Source: Bacillus kwashiorkori
GTDB taxonomy: Bacteria > Bacillota > Bacilli > Bacillales > Caldibacillaceae
Direction of reading: 5' to 3'
DNA length: 64,000 nucleotides
Assembly (NCBI RefSeq): GCF_001375515.1
Contig: NZ_CTDX01000015.1
Coordinates: 434,001-498,000 of the forward strand
Numbering within the stretch: position 1 is the first letter of the stretch; each line of letters opens with the position of its first letter. A program made the translations under genes and the position numbers. Of this stretch, positions 42,865 through 55,052 are shown piece after piece. The notes under the pieces are model-generated. The model saw only the letters and a list, made by a program, of their open reading frames with translations. It was not told the origin of the DNA and ran no database searches.

Positions 42865-43542
42865 ATGAAGACAGAAATGAAATTAATTTCAATCGCAGCA
42901 GCTATAATTTTCATGTTCCTACTTACAGGATGTAATAGTGCAAAGCAAGAATCAAAACAATCTCCGAAAGAAACAGATGTGACGGAAAATACAAATTCTT
43001 CAAATGAAGATGATGGAAATGAAGAAGATAAAACGAATGATGGCGTTGATTCTGAAGATGGTTCCATGGATGAAAGTGAGTTAAATGATGAGGGTGATTT
43101 TCCACCAGATCAAACGAACTTAAAAATTGGTGAAAAAGCAGAGATAATGTCTATGGTTAACCATTATGAAATTACGTTAAAATCAGTTGAGTTATTAGAT
43201 GAATTAAACGGGGAAACACCAGATTTAGATTTTTATTTTCGAGCAGTTGTATCGGTGAAAAACTTAAGTGATAAAGAACTGCACTTAGCTGATGTTGCAG
43301 ATGTCTTACAAATATCAGATAGTAAAGAGGGAAGCGGTTCATCAGACGTTTCTGCTAAATACGGTTATGATGATTTTGATAAAATTCTTCAACCTGGAGA
43401 AACAGGTGAAGCAACAATGATTTCCCAAACATATAAAAGCAAGGAACAATATTATTTATTTCTCGGCAAGGGTCTGAATAGTGAAGGTGCGGGAGTAATG
43501 AATTTAGCATCGTGGGCATTTAATGAATCGGATGTGAAATAA
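42865..43542 (+). CDS. lipoprotein with DUF4352-like domain, cluster 2
   Basis: 225 aa from ATG 42865 after GGGGGAAAC. Signal peptide with lipobox LLTGC (Cys near residue 23), then an acidic Asp/Glu-rich linker (about 35-80). An Ig-like domain follows (NLKIGEKAEIMSMVNHYEITLKSVELLD ... VSVKNLSDKELHL ... LQPGETGEATMI). The two lipoproteins share DFPPxQxNLKIG and VNHxE...KS blocks. Placed after the TadG-like gene exactly as in cluster 1. Confidence 0.78.
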   Translation: MKTEMKLISIAAAIIFMFLLTGCNSAKQESKQSPKETDVTENTNSSNEDDGNEEDKTNDGVDSEDGSMDESELNDEGDFPPDQTNLKIGEKAEIMSMVNHYEITLKSVELLDELNGETPDLDFYFRAVVSVKNLSDKELHLADVADVLQISDSKEGSGSSDVSAKYGYDDFDKILQPGETGEATMISQTYKSKEQYYLFLGKGLNSEGAGVMNLASWAFNESDVK

Positions 43543-43609
43543 AATATTTTATGGATAAAAATATTTTCTATTTATGATGGATACTTTCGTGTTCATTTTT
43601 TTTCGCAGA

Positions 43610-43815
43610 AGTCTCCTACATCGTCTTTGAGGGATGAATGCAATACGCCAAGACGAAACCGAATGAAACCGAGGCATCTTAAGACTTATAGCTCAAGCTG
43701 CGTGACTAACATAGTGTTGGCATATGTCCTTCAGCAGTTACCATGCCTGGGTAGAGGAAAAACATCCACATGCTCGAAAAATTCGGATAAACTCGTCTTG
43801 GTGCATTTGATTTGT
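43610..43815. repeat. MITE-like insertion with imperfect inverted repeats
   Basis: Between lipoprotein and TadE-like gene lies GC-richer DNA unlike its surroundings. GAATGCAATACGCCAAGACG (about 43635-43656) resembles the reverse complement of 43783-43812 (CAAATGCACCAAGACGAG), so imperfect inverted repeats flank ~130 bp. A local stem TCGTCTT/AAGACGA is also present. The readable frame 43627-43863 has no ribosome site and overlaps the next gene, so it is not taken as coding. The origin could be an IS end or MITE; not identified. Confidence 0.4.
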
Positions 43816-43826
43816 GGAGGTGTATC

Positions 43827-44405
43827 ATGTTATCTCTCAAGAAAAATGAAACAGGCAGTATGACATTAGAAGCTGCACTTATCATTCCAATCTTTTTAAT
43901 TTTTTTTATGGTGCTAGCTAACTTTATTCGCATCGCTGTTGCGGATATGGCGTTAACGAAAGTAGTATCCGATACAGTAGAAGATATAGCAGCATACTCG
44001 TATCCTGCTGTAGCGCTGACGGATGCAGCTACTACTAAAATAGACGATTGGATTCATCGAACATCTAATGGAGTCGTTAATCTTGGAGATTTAGAGAAGT
44101 TAATTTATAAAATGACCGAGAACTTAGGCTATGAATTTAGTATATACGATTGGGGTGGGCTCTTATTACCAAATAAGCTCACTAACACTGTTCGAAACAA
44201 ATTTGCCAATACGGTTGGAGATACAATGTTTGATCCAGAAAAATTAACTGTGGATGTAAAATATACAAATGATATGCAAGGTTCCATTGAAATAACCGGG
44301 ACACTAGAGGTTACTTTGTATATCCCATTTGTCGATTATTCTATTTACCTTAAAAAACGTGCCCATGAAGGTTTATGGTCTTTATCAAGTCAGCCTGCAG
44401 GGTAA
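43827..44405 (+). CDS. second TadE-like pseudopilin, cluster 2
   Basis: 192 aa from ATG 43827 after GGAGGTG. ETGSMTLEAALIIPIFLIFFMVLANFIR: cleavage after Gly10, Glu15 at +5. The exported part (VDVKYTNDMQGSIEITGTLEVTLYIPFVDYSIYLKKR) aligns with 32441-33013. It keeps the cassette order TadE, TadG-like, lipoprotein, TadE. Followed 63 bp later by an orphan gene. Confidence 0.82.
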   Translation: MLSLKKNETGSMTLEAALIIPIFLIFFMVLANFIRIAVADMALTKVVSDTVEDIAAYSYPAVALTDAATTKIDDWIHRTSNGVVNLGDLEKLIYKMTENLGYEFSIYDWGGLLLPNKLTNTVRNKFANTVGDTMFDPEKLTVDVKYTNDMQGSIEITGTLEVTLYIPFVDYSIYLKKRAHEGLWSLSSQPAG

Positions 44406-44468
44406 AAAAGCGTTCCTTATTGGTTGAAAAGGTGGCATATGTTTTCTTACTTACGAAGTAGGTGAATT

Positions 44469-45473
44469 ATGGTAGGTTTAATAAAAAATAAGAAAATTTG
44501 GATATGGCCAGTATTAGTATTGGTCGTTTATTTCTTTTTAAAATTTTCCGGTGTATTGGATAATGACTTAATGCATGCTCATAGTCAAATAGAAAAAAAG
44601 CTTAGAGAATTTATTTATGAACAAATGGGGGAGAAGACAAATTTACCGAAAACTTGGCTAAATGCGGAATTGGAGAAAAACAGTCATTTGCTAAAAGACA
44701 GGATATTACCGGACGGAATTTCTGTGAGTTCTGTTGGAAGGGCAAAAAGTAAAGAAGTGGGAATAAAACTAGTTGCAGATTTACATGGGGATTTAAATGA
44801 AACTTACAAAACTATGCTTGAGCATGCAACGAAAATATTTTACTTTGCTTTTGATGATTCTTTAGTAAGAGGGATATGGAATGTTTTCATCGATCAGGAT
44901 ATTTCTAGCGTGTATATCCAATGGCATTTACCTGCAAAAAAACAGCCATTTCAGCAATTTGAATTAACTCCAATCATGACAATAAAATTAACTGAAGGGC
45001 AATATAATAAATGGAAACGTAAAACTACTCCTGAATCAAACATATTAAATTATGTTCGATTAGAAGGGGGAATCATTCCAACAACTAATAATGGCAATGG
45101 TTTTTATCGTTTAGGTGAAGAAGTTCAATTGAGGGATGTAACGGTTTCGTTACAAGAATGGAAAATGATATCAGACACTTTATTCGTCACCTATACAATA
45201 GAAAATAAAAGTAATTACAAAGTGAAATTTAATCCCGCGGAAAATCTACATGTTTATTCAGATAGTAAATTAGAAAGATTTAGGCCGATAAATTATCAAA
45301 AACAAAAAGGATATATTGCTAGTGGGCAAAAAATTCAATTGACCACTGAGTATAATGTTACAAGTAAGCCGAAAAACATTGCTGTCTTTTTTACCGGACT
45401 TACCTATTACCAAGAAGAAGAGAATATGGATCATTTTCTCGAAAAACTAACTGCTCCTTGGCTTCTTCATTAA
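44469..45473 (+). CDS. orphan membrane-anchored protein in Tad cluster 2
   Basis: 334 aa, ATG with a weak GTAGGTG site upstream. One N-terminal membrane helix (about residues 9-28, IWIWPVLVLVVYFFLKFSGVL), then an extracellular part. Residues 30-200 resemble no family I recognise. Residues 215-330 form beta-rich sequence (GEEVQLRDVTVSLQEWKMISDTLFVTYTIENKSNYKVKF) that recalls the DUF4352/Ig-like pattern. It is the last gene of cluster 2 and has no counterpart in cluster 1. Function unknown; secreted-side location and context suggest a pilus accessory. Confidence 0.6.
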   Translation: MVGLIKNKKIWIWPVLVLVVYFFLKFSGVLDNDLMHAHSQIEKKLREFIYEQMGEKTNLPKTWLNAELEKNSHLLKDRILPDGISVSSVGRAKSKEVGIKLVADLHGDLNETYKTMLEHATKIFYFAFDDSLVRGIWNVFIDQDISSVYIQWHLPAKKQPFQQFELTPIMTIKLTEGQYNKWKRKTTPESNILNYVRLEGGIIPTTNNGNGFYRLGEEVQLRDVTVSLQEWKMISDTLFVTYTIENKSNYKVKFNPAENLHVYSDSKLERFRPINYQKQKGYIASGQKIQLTTEYNVTSKPKNIAVFFTGLTYYQEEENMDHFLEKLTAPWLLH

Positions 45474-45572
45474 TTAAACAACAAACTTTGGGAAAAGCGC
45501 TTTAACTTTTTACTTAAATTCTCACGAAAAAGGTTGATGGCTAGCCTCCTTTTGAAGTGAAAAATCTTTTAG

Positions 45573-45601
45573 TTGACAGAGTAATTTTACCCTGCTACAA
45601 T
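45573..45601 (+). promoter_or_regulatory. metNPQ promoter
   Basis: TTGACA (45573-45578), 17-bp spacer, TACAAT (45596-45601), about 30 bp before the SAM riboswitch. Confidence 0.85.
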
Positions 45602-45630
45602 GACATTTATAATAATTTAATAGTTAATTA

Positions 45631-45755
45631 GTCTTGCTCTTATCAAGAGAGGTGGAGGGAAGTGCCCTATGAAGCCCGGCAACCGTCAACGTTGATGTTG
45701 AAATGGTGCCAATTCACACAAAGTGTTAATCACTTTGAAAGATGAGGGAAAGGAC
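45631..45755 (+). ncRNA. SAM-I (S-box) riboswitch
   Basis: CTTATCAAGAGAGGTGGAGGGA, then CCCTATGAAGCCCGGCAACC and a closing GATGAGGGAAAGGA are the S-box consensus. CTCTTATC pairs with GATGAGGG to close P1. SAM binding would favour the terminator at 45775 and switch off metNPQ when methionine/SAM is plentiful. Confidence 0.96.
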
Positions 45756-45774
45756 ATTCGATAATGTATTGTCG

Positions 45775-45812
45775 TACGCCTTTCTGCTCAGTTGTGTAGA
45801 AAGGCGTTTTTA
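45775..45812 (+). terminator. S-box attenuator terminator
   Basis: ACGCCTTTCT and AGAAAGGCGT form a 10-bp stem with TTTTTA after it. Expression platform of the SAM-I riboswitch. The 245 bp between it and metN hold no supported gene. Confidence 0.9.
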
Positions 45813-46057
45813 TTTGTTTAATTTCTTAGTTACTTTGTTGTATATAAATAATTTTGCACAAACTAAGTTTTAACTTTATATTGCAGAAGACCTTTCCTAC
45901 TATAAATGGGGGAAGAATACAAAACAACTAAAAGAATCTCGGTTGAATAAAGTTAAAGCTTTCGGTGGATGTTACGATTTTTCCATAGAAGAACTTTGAA
46001 CGAGTAAATGGAATGTAAATAATCCAAGGTGAAATTGAAAAAATGAGGATGGTTTAA

Positions 46058-47083
46058 ATGATTACAATTAATAATGTAAAAAAGTACTTCGAAACAAAGG
46101 CCGGTAAAATTACAGCGGTAGACGAAGTTAATTTGCAAATTAAAGAAGGGGAAATATTTGGCGTAATCGGCTATAGTGGAGCCGGTAAAAGTACGTTAAT
46201 CCGATTATTAAATGGCCTAGAAGTACCATCGGAAGGATCTGTTATTGTCGCTGGGAAAGAAATATCTAAAATTCAAGGCGAGAAGTTACGACGTGCCCGC
46301 CAAGAAATTGGGATGATCTTTCAACATTTTAATTTGCTTTGGTCAAGAACCGTTCGGCAAAACATTGCTTTTCCACTAGAGGTTGCCGGAGTTCCAAAAG
46401 CGAAAAGAGAACAACGGGTGAATGAACTAATTAAACTTGTTGGCTTAGAAGGTCGGGAACATGCTTATCCTTCCCAATTAAGTGGGGGACAAAAGCAAAG
46501 GGTTGGCATAGCACGGGCACTTGCTAATAATCCAAAAGTTTTACTTTGCGATGAAGCAACATCCGCCCTTGATCCGCAAACTACAGACCAAATATTAGAG
46601 TTATTAGTAAATATTAATAAGAAATTCGGGTTAACCATTGTATTAATCACCCACGAAATGCATGTCATAAAAAAAATCTGTCACCGTGTTGCAGTGATGG
46701 AAACAGGGAAAGTTGTAGAGATGGGTCCTGTGTTAGACGTATTTAAAAACCCACGAGCACAAATAACGAAACGTTTCGTACAAAAAATTACGGAACAAGA
46801 AGATACGACAGATGTTATCCAACATTTATTAGAAAAATATAAAACAGGCAAGATTGTTAAATTATCTTTCATAAATGAAACGGCAGAACAGCCAATTGTG
46901 TCCAGGTTAATGAAGGAACATCCGGTTACAGTAAATATTTTACAAGGAAATATTTCGCAAACACAAAATGGGACTTATGGCTCGTTATACATTCATTTAG
47001 ATGGGGATGAAGTCAGTATTACAAAAGTATTAAATGTTTTAAAACAGGAGCAAGTAGGAGTGGAGGTTATCAATCATGATTGA
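46058..47083 (+). CDS. metN: methionine ABC transporter ATPase
   Basis: 341 aa, ATG with GAGGAT upstream. ABC ATPase of the MUT family for methionine uptake: Walker A GYSGAGKST (near residue 38), Q-loop MIFQHFNLLWSRTV, signature [15 protein letters not shown], Walker B VLLCDEATSALDPQ, His switch ITHEMHV. The C-terminal NIL/C2 domain (about 265-341) binds methionine and inhibits transport in MetN. S-box control confirms the substrate. Overlaps metP by 8 bases. Confidence 0.95.
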   Translation: MITINNVKKYFETKAGKITAVDEVNLQIKEGEIFGVIGYSGAGKSTLIRLLNGLEVPSEGSVIVAGKEISKIQGEKLRRARQEIGMIFQHFNLLWSRTVRQNIAFPLEVAGVPKAKREQRVNELIKLVGLEGREHAYPSQLSGGQKQRVGIARALANNPKVLLCDEATSALDPQTTDQILELLVNINKKFGLTIVLITHEMHVIKKICHRVAVMETGKVVEMGPVLDVFKNPRAQITKRFVQKITEQEDTTDVIQHLLEKYKTGKIVKLSFINETAEQPIVSRLMKEHPVTVNILQGNISQTQNGTYGSLYIHLDGDEVSITKVLNVLKQEQVGVEVINHD

Positions 47084-47744
47084 TGCAATTTTTCCGAATG
47101 TTGACTGGGAAAAGGCTTTGGAAAAAACCGGAGAAACTCTATACATGACTGGTATGTCAATTATTGCCATCTTTTTCCTCGGAATTTTGCTCGGTTTAAT
47201 TTTATTTTTAACATCGAAGGACAATATATGGGAAAATAAACCGGTTAATTTTCTCGTTTCATCCATTGTCAATATATTCCGGTCCATTCCATTTGTTTTG
47301 CTTATTGTTCTACTTATTCCATTTACGAGTTTTCTCATCGGCTCTATGATTGGAAAAGAAGCAGCTATACCGGCACTGATTATTGGTTCTGCACCATTTT
47401 ATGCGAGGATGGTAGAAATTGGTTTGCGTGAAATCGATAAAGGTGTTATTGAAGCAGCAAAAGCAATGGGAGCAAAGACTTCAACGATTATTTTCAAAGT
47501 CCTTATACGAGAATCAATGCCAGCGCTCGTTTCTGGTATAACAGTAACAGCTATTGCTTTAGTTGGTTATACGGCAATTGCCGGTGTTATCGGTGCAGGT
47601 GGTTTAGGAGACTATGCTTATTTAGATGGTTTTGCTCAAGGGAAAAATGACGTAACTTTTTTTGCTACGTTATTAATATTATCCATTGTTTTTATCATTC
47701 AGTTTACTGGTGATTTTATAACGAAAAAAATAGACAAAAGATAA
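47076..47744 (+). CDS. metP: methionine ABC transporter permease
   Basis: 222 aa, ATG overlapping the metN stop. Five-helix MetI-type permease with the EAA loop GVIEAAKAMGAKTSTIIFKVLIRESMPALVSG (about 128-160) and the TAIAGVIGAGGLGDYAY motif. Inserts in the membrane and pairs with MetN. Translationally coupled. Confidence 0.95.
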   Translation: MIDAIFPNVDWEKALEKTGETLYMTGMSIIAIFFLGILLGLILFLTSKDNIWENKPVNFLVSSIVNIFRSIPFVLLIVLLIPFTSFLIGSMIGKEAAIPALIIGSAPFYARMVEIGLREIDKGVIEAAKAMGAKTSTIIFKVLIRESMPALVSGITVTAIALVGYTAIAGVIGAGGLGDYAYLDGFAQGKNDVTFFATLLILSIVFIIQFTGDFITKKIDKR

Positions 47745-47759
47745 GGGGAGAATATTAAG

Positions 47760-48569
47760 ATGAAAAAACTTTTAACATTTGCATTAATTTTATTTTCAGT
47801 AATTGCTTTAGCAGCGTGTGGGAACGACAAGGAAGGCAAATTAGTAATTGGAGCAACGAACAAGCCTCATGCCATGATCTTGGAAAAAGCAAAACCATTG
47901 TTAAAGGAACAAGGGATTGAGTTAGAAGTAAAAACATTTGCCAAGTATGAATTGATTAATCCTGCACTTAATAAAGGAGATTTAGACGGAAACTTTTTCC
48001 AACACATTCCATATTTAGAAGCACAAAATAAACAGTTTAACTATGATTTTGTAAATGCCGGTGGAATTCATATTGAGCCGATGGGGATTTACTCACAAAA
48101 ATATCAAACATTAGCAGATTTACCTGATGGAGCAGTGATTATAATGAGTAGCTCTGTACCTGATCACGGAAGAATTTTAACTCTATTTGAGGCAAACGGT
48201 CTAATTAAATTAAATGAAGGCATTGATAAAACAACTGCAACTATTGATGATATCGCGGAAAATCCAAAGAATCTTCAATTTAAATATGATTATGCACCAG
48301 AGTTGTTACCACAAATATATAAAAACAACGAAGGAGATGCGGTCGTAATTAATTCCAACTATGCCCTTGATGCTGGTTTAAATCCGCTAGAAGATAGTAT
48401 TGTAATTGAAGACTCACAATCTCCATATGTGAACGTTATTGCTGTTAAGAAAGGGAATGAAAATAAAAAAGAAATAAAATCTTTAATTGATGTCCTTCAC
48501 TCTAAAGAAATACAAGATTATATTTTAGAGGAATGGGACGGTGCTGTTGTACCAGTTACTGTAAAATAG
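47760..48569 (+). CDS. metQ: methionine-binding lipoprotein
   Basis: 269 aa, ATG after GGGGAG. NlpA/MetQ family: lipobox LAACG (Cys at residue 20), then LVIGATNKPHAMILEKAKPLLKEQGIELEVKTFAKYELINPALNKGDLDGNFFQHIPYL and DGAVVPV at the end. Lipid-anchored outside the membrane; delivers D/L-methionine to MetP. Ends the operon. Confidence 0.95.
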   Translation: MKKLLTFALILFSVIALAACGNDKEGKLVIGATNKPHAMILEKAKPLLKEQGIELEVKTFAKYELINPALNKGDLDGNFFQHIPYLEAQNKQFNYDFVNAGGIHIEPMGIYSQKYQTLADLPDGAVIIMSSSVPDHGRILTLFEANGLIKLNEGIDKTTATIDDIAENPKNLQFKYDYAPELLPQIYKNNEGDAVVINSNYALDAGLNPLEDSIVIEDSQSPYVNVIAVKKGNENKKEIKSLIDVLHSKEIQDYILEEWDGAVVPVTVK

Positions 48570-48652
48570 TAGCAAAATAAGCTGTTTATCCTCATTTTAA
48601 GCATGAGAGTTACGGCATTGGCTGTACAATTGAGAAAATATTATGTTGAAAA

Positions 48653-48698
48653 GACTCTACTTTTACTTCGTCTTCAGAAGTAAAGATGGAGTTTTTTT
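48653..48698 (+). terminator. terminator after metQ
   Basis: ACTCTACTTTTACTTC pairs with GAAGTAAAGATGGAGT (imperfect), followed by TTTTTTT. Confidence 0.85.
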
Positions 48699-48843
48699 AG
48701 TTTGAGATTGTAATCATACATCTCGATGATTACTGCTGGGGAAGGAGAATGGAAACGAATATAGAAAACAATTTTTTTGCTGGAATAATTCTATATGGAA
48801 TTTACATACTATCTTTGAATATAAACAAGGATGGTGATATGAA

Positions 48844-49212
48844 ATGGATGTTATGGAACCAAAAAACACAACGGAGGCCATTTTGCTAGATTACAAAAAA
48901 GGAATAGGAACCTTTACGCAAAAAATGCCTGAAATTGCTAGCTACTACAATGCTTTTACGGAAAGTTGTTTTAAAGCAGGAGTTTTGAGCGAGAGAGAAA
49001 AACAGTTAATTGCTCTCGGTATAAGCATTTATAACCAAGATGAATATTGTATGATTTATCATACGAAAGGTTGTATTGACCAAGGTTGTAGTGAACAAGA
49101 AATTTTTGAAGTAGCAGGTGTTGCAGCTGCATTTGGTGGCGGGGCTGCAATGAGTCAAGCTGTCACTAGAATTCAAGAGGCATTAGAGGATTTTAATCAA
49201 ACGAAGCACTAA
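48844..49212 (+). CDS. yurZ: carboxymuconolactone decarboxylase family protein
   Basis: 122 aa, ATG with AAGGATGGTGAT upstream. AhpD/CMD fold: SEREKQLIALGISIYNQDEYCMIYHTKGCIDQGCSEQEIFEV. The usual CxxxH redox block (ExCxxxH) reads EYCMIYHTKGC here, so one active-site Cys with the downstream His is kept. Lies between metNPQ and sufCDSUB as in B. subtilis yurZ. Probable antioxidant or unknown small-molecule role. Confidence 0.8.
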   Translation: MDVMEPKNTTEAILLDYKKGIGTFTQKMPEIASYYNAFTESCFKAGVLSEREKQLIALGISIYNQDEYCMIYHTKGCIDQGCSEQEIFEVAGVAAAFGGGAAMSQAVTRIQEALEDFNQTKH

Positions 49213-49335
49213 TGATTATTTCATTCTCAATTACTGACTGTTATTGATAGGAAAAAATTTAAAAAAGTGAAAAAACGCTTTTACATATAGTTCGAAATGA
49301 ACTATAATTAAATTATCGAACTTATGAAAATCTGA

Positions 49336-49367
49336 AACCAGTGTTAAAAGAGAAACACTGGTTTTTT
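49336..49367 (+). terminator. terminator between yurZ and sufC
   Basis: AACCAGTGTT and AACACTGGTT form a 10-bp stem around AAAAGAGA, followed by TTTT. In the 363-bp yurZ-sufC gap it sits about 210 bp before sufC. The short inverted repeat AGTTC-GAAAT-GAACT (about 49288-49302) lies just upstream. Whether it ends yurZ or attenuates suf is open. Confidence 0.85.
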
Positions 49368-49575
49368 CCTTTATAAACTATTACTTAATGATTTTAATAA
49401 AAAAAACTACTCCAGCATAGGAATATAAAACCTCTCTGTATATAAGATTCACTCCTTTTCATAATGATTTCAAAAAGTTGCTTATAAATTTCATTTGTTA
49501 TAAGATTGTAATGAGAATAAATTGAGAATGAAATTATGAAAACTATATAATAAGTTATAAATGGAGGTAAGCAAA

Positions 49576-50367
49576 ATGGCAGGATCAACTTTAGTAATTA
49601 AAGATCTTCATGTGGAAATTGATGGGAAGGAAATTTTAAAAGGAGTAAACCTTGAAATAAAAGGTGGCGAATTTCATGCGATTATGGGCCCAAATGGTAC
49701 AGGTAAGTCAACACTTTCCGCAGCAATTATGGGTCATCCAAAGTATGAAGTAACAAAAGGGAGTATTACATTAGATGGGCAAGATGTCCTTGAAATGGAA
49801 GTGGATGAACGCGCAAGAGCGGGGCTATTTTTAGCGATGCAATATCCAAGTGAAATTAGTGGCGTAACTAACTCAGATTTTTTACGTTCTTCCATTAATG
49901 CTCATCGCGGTGAGGGAAATGAAATCCCATTAATGAAATTTATCCGTACAATGGATGAAAAAATGGAACTTTTAGAAATGGATTTAGATATGGCACAACG
50001 CTATTTAAACGAAGGTTTCTCTGGTGGAGAAAAGAAACGGAACGAAATTCTTCAATTATTAATGATAGAACCAAAAATTGCAATTCTTGATGAAATTGAC
50101 TCAGGACTTGATATTGATGCATTAAAAATCGTAGCGAATGGAATTAACTCCATGCGCAACAGTGAGTTTGGATGCATGATAATTACTCACTATCAACGCT
50201 TACTAAATTACATTACTCCTGATTTCGTTCATGTAATGATGCAAGGACGTGTTGTGAAATCTGGTGGTCCTGAACTTGCTAAACGTTTAGAAGCTGAAGG
50301 TTATGAATGGATTAAGCAAGAATTAGGAATTGAGGACGAAACAGTTGGTGTAGAACAAAAAGCATAA
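49576..50367 (+). CDS. sufC: Fe-S assembly ATPase SufC
   Basis: 263 aa from ATG 49576 after GGAGGT. ABC-type ATPase without a membrane partner: Walker A GPNGTGKST (near residue 38), signature FSGGEKKRNEILQLL, Walker B IAILDEIDSGLDIDALK, and ITHYQRLL. SufC binds SufB and SufD to build Fe-S clusters in the cytosol. First gene of sufCDSUB, the essential Fe-S pathway of Bacillus. Confidence 0.96.
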   Translation: MAGSTLVIKDLHVEIDGKEILKGVNLEIKGGEFHAIMGPNGTGKSTLSAAIMGHPKYEVTKGSITLDGQDVLEMEVDERARAGLFLAMQYPSEISGVTNSDFLRSSINAHRGEGNEIPLMKFIRTMDEKMELLEMDLDMAQRYLNEGFSGGEKKRNEILQLLMIEPKIAILDEIDSGLDIDALKIVANGINSMRNSEFGCMIITHYQRLLNYITPDFVHVMMQGRVVKSGGPELAKRLEAEGYEWIKQELGIEDETVGVEQKA

Positions 50368-50410
50368 ACAGAACGGAACAATCGTCTTGCATGATAGAAG
50401 GAGGATTAAA

Positions 50411-53377
<2,967 letters not shown>

Positions 53378-53416
53378 TCATCTGTTTTAAAATGTATAGA
53401 AGTGGAGGAATGAATG

Positions 53417-54814
53417 ATGGCGAAAAAAATGCCTGATATTGGCGATTATAAATATGGTTTTCGCGATAAGGACGTTTCTGTTTTCCGTTCTGAACGTGGC
53501 TTAACGAAAGAAATCGTTGAGGAAATCTCAAAAATGAAAAATGAGCCACAATGGATGCTTGACTTTCGTTTGAAATCTCTTGATATTTTCTATAGTAAAC
53601 CAATGCCGCAGTGGGGTGGCGATCTTGCCGGACTAAACTTCGATGAAATTACTTACTATGTAAAACCTTCCGAAAGAACGGGTCGTACTTGGGATGAAGT
53701 ACCGGAAGAAATCAAGCGTACGTTTGATAAACTAGGGATTCCAGAGGCGGAACAAAAATATTTAGCAGGGGTATCTGCGCAATATGAATCGGAAGTAGTT
53801 TATCATAATATGAAAGAAGATCTTGAGAAACAAGGAATTGTTTTTAAAGATACGGATTCAGCGCTACAAGAAAATGAAGATATATTTAAAAAATATTGGG
53901 CTACAGTTGTGCCACCAACCGATAATAAATTTGCTGCTTTAAACTCTGCTGTTTGGTCTGGAGGTTCCTTTATTTATGTGCCACCTGGTGTAAAAGTGGA
54001 AACACCTCTCCAAGCATATTTCCGGATTAACTCTGAAAATATGGGTCAATTTGAACGGACATTAATTATTGTTGATGAAGGTGCTCATGTGCATTATGTG
54101 GAAGGATGTACGGCACCTGTATATACAACTAATTCCCTTCATAGTGCCGTAGTGGAAATTATCATTAAAAAAGACGCATACTGCCGTTATACGACTATTC
54201 AAAACTGGGCTAATAACGTTTATAACCTCGTAACAAAACGCGCAGTTTGTGAAGAAAATGCGACAATGGAGTGGATTGACGGGAATATCGGTTCAAAGCT
54301 AACAATGAAATATCCAGCTGTCATTCTTAAAGGTGAAGGTGCTCGAGGAATGACCCTATCTATTGCCTTTGCGGGCAAAGGACAGCATCAAGATGCAGGA
54401 GCGAAAATGTATCATTTAGCACCAAATACTTCTTCAACAATCGTGTCGAAATCGATGTCGAGACATGGTGGAAAGGTAACCTACCGTGGAATCGTTCATT
54501 TCGGTCGTAAAGCGGATGGTGCAAGAGCAAATATCGAATGTGATACTTTAATTTTGGATAATAAATCAACTTCAGATACCATTCCTTATAATGAAATATT
54601 TAATGATAATATTTCGCTTGAACATGAAGCAAAAGTATCAAAAGTTTCTGAAGAACAATTATTCTACTTGATGAGCAGAGGAATCTCTGAAGAAGAGGCT
54701 ACAGAGATGATTGTAATGGGCTTTATCGAGCCATTTACAAAAGAACTACCAATGGAATATGCTGTTGAGATGAATAGGTTGATTAAGTTCGAAATGGAAG
54801 GCAGTATTGGTTAA
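53417..54814 (+). CDS. sufB: Fe-S assembly scaffold SufB
   Basis: 465 aa from ATG 53417, GGAGG 8 bases upstream (ATG 53414 adjacent). Highly conserved blocks: [141 protein letters not shown]. The main scaffold on which the 4Fe-4S cluster is built. Last gene of the operon. Confidence 0.96.
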   Translation: MAKKMPDIGDYKYGFRDKDVSVFRSERGLTKEIVEEISKMKNEPQWMLDFRLKSLDIFYSKPMPQWGGDLAGLNFDEITYYVKPSERTGRTWDEVPEEIKRTFDKLGIPEAEQKYLAGVSAQYESEVVYHNMKEDLEKQGIVFKDTDSALQENEDIFKKYWATVVPPTDNKFAALNSAVWSGGSFIYVPPGVKVETPLQAYFRINSENMGQFERTLIIVDEGAHVHYVEGCTAPVYTTNSLHSAVVEIIIKKDAYCRYTTIQNWANNVYNLVTKRAVCEENATMEWIDGNIGSKLTMKYPAVILKGEGARGMTLSIAFAGKGQHQDAGAKMYHLAPNTSSTIVSKSMSRHGGKVTYRGIVHFGRKADGARANIECDTLILDNKSTSDTIPYNEIFNDNISLEHEAKVSKVSEEQLFYLMSRGISEEEATEMIVMGFIEPFTKELPMEYAVEMNRLIKFEMEGSIG

Positions 54815-54866
54815 TTTCCAATATATATCTTTCAGTTAAAAATTCCATCATAACATATCCGTATGA

Positions 54867-54897
54867 AACACTCGCCTAATATAGGTGGGTGTTTTAT
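54867..54897 (+). terminator. terminator after sufB
   Basis: AACACTCGCCTA pairs with TAGGTGGGTGTT (G-T pairs allowed), followed by TTATT. Ends sufCDSUB. Confidence 0.8.
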
Positions 54898-54974
54898 TAT
54901 ATATATAAGGTGTATTGAAGTACGATGTTGGTTTTTGAAAAGTAACGAAGGTTTTTAGTTTGTATTTGTCACAA

Positions 54975-55010
54975 TCATGGATAGTTTGATTTGTCTATCA
55001 TGAATATAAT
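54975..55010 (+). promoter_or_regulatory. inverted repeat and -10 before yunD
   Basis: TCATGGATAG (54975-54984) and CTATCATGA (54995-55003) form a near-perfect inverted repeat directly before TATAAT (55005-55010). The -35 is not obvious. An operator for yunD is possible. Confidence 0.45.
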
Positions 55011-55052
55011 GATTTATAAAAAATATCTCTAGTTGTAAAAAGAGGGGCTTAC

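Noticed and set aside
43627..43863. 78-codon open frame in the cluster 2 gap
   Set aside because: No ribosome site, overlaps the TadE-like start in another frame, and covers the inverted-repeat element; not coding.
48750..48895. Short ORF starting ATGGAAACG before yurZ
   Set aside because: AAGGAGA touches the ATG with no spacing and the frame runs into yurZ; no supporting feature.
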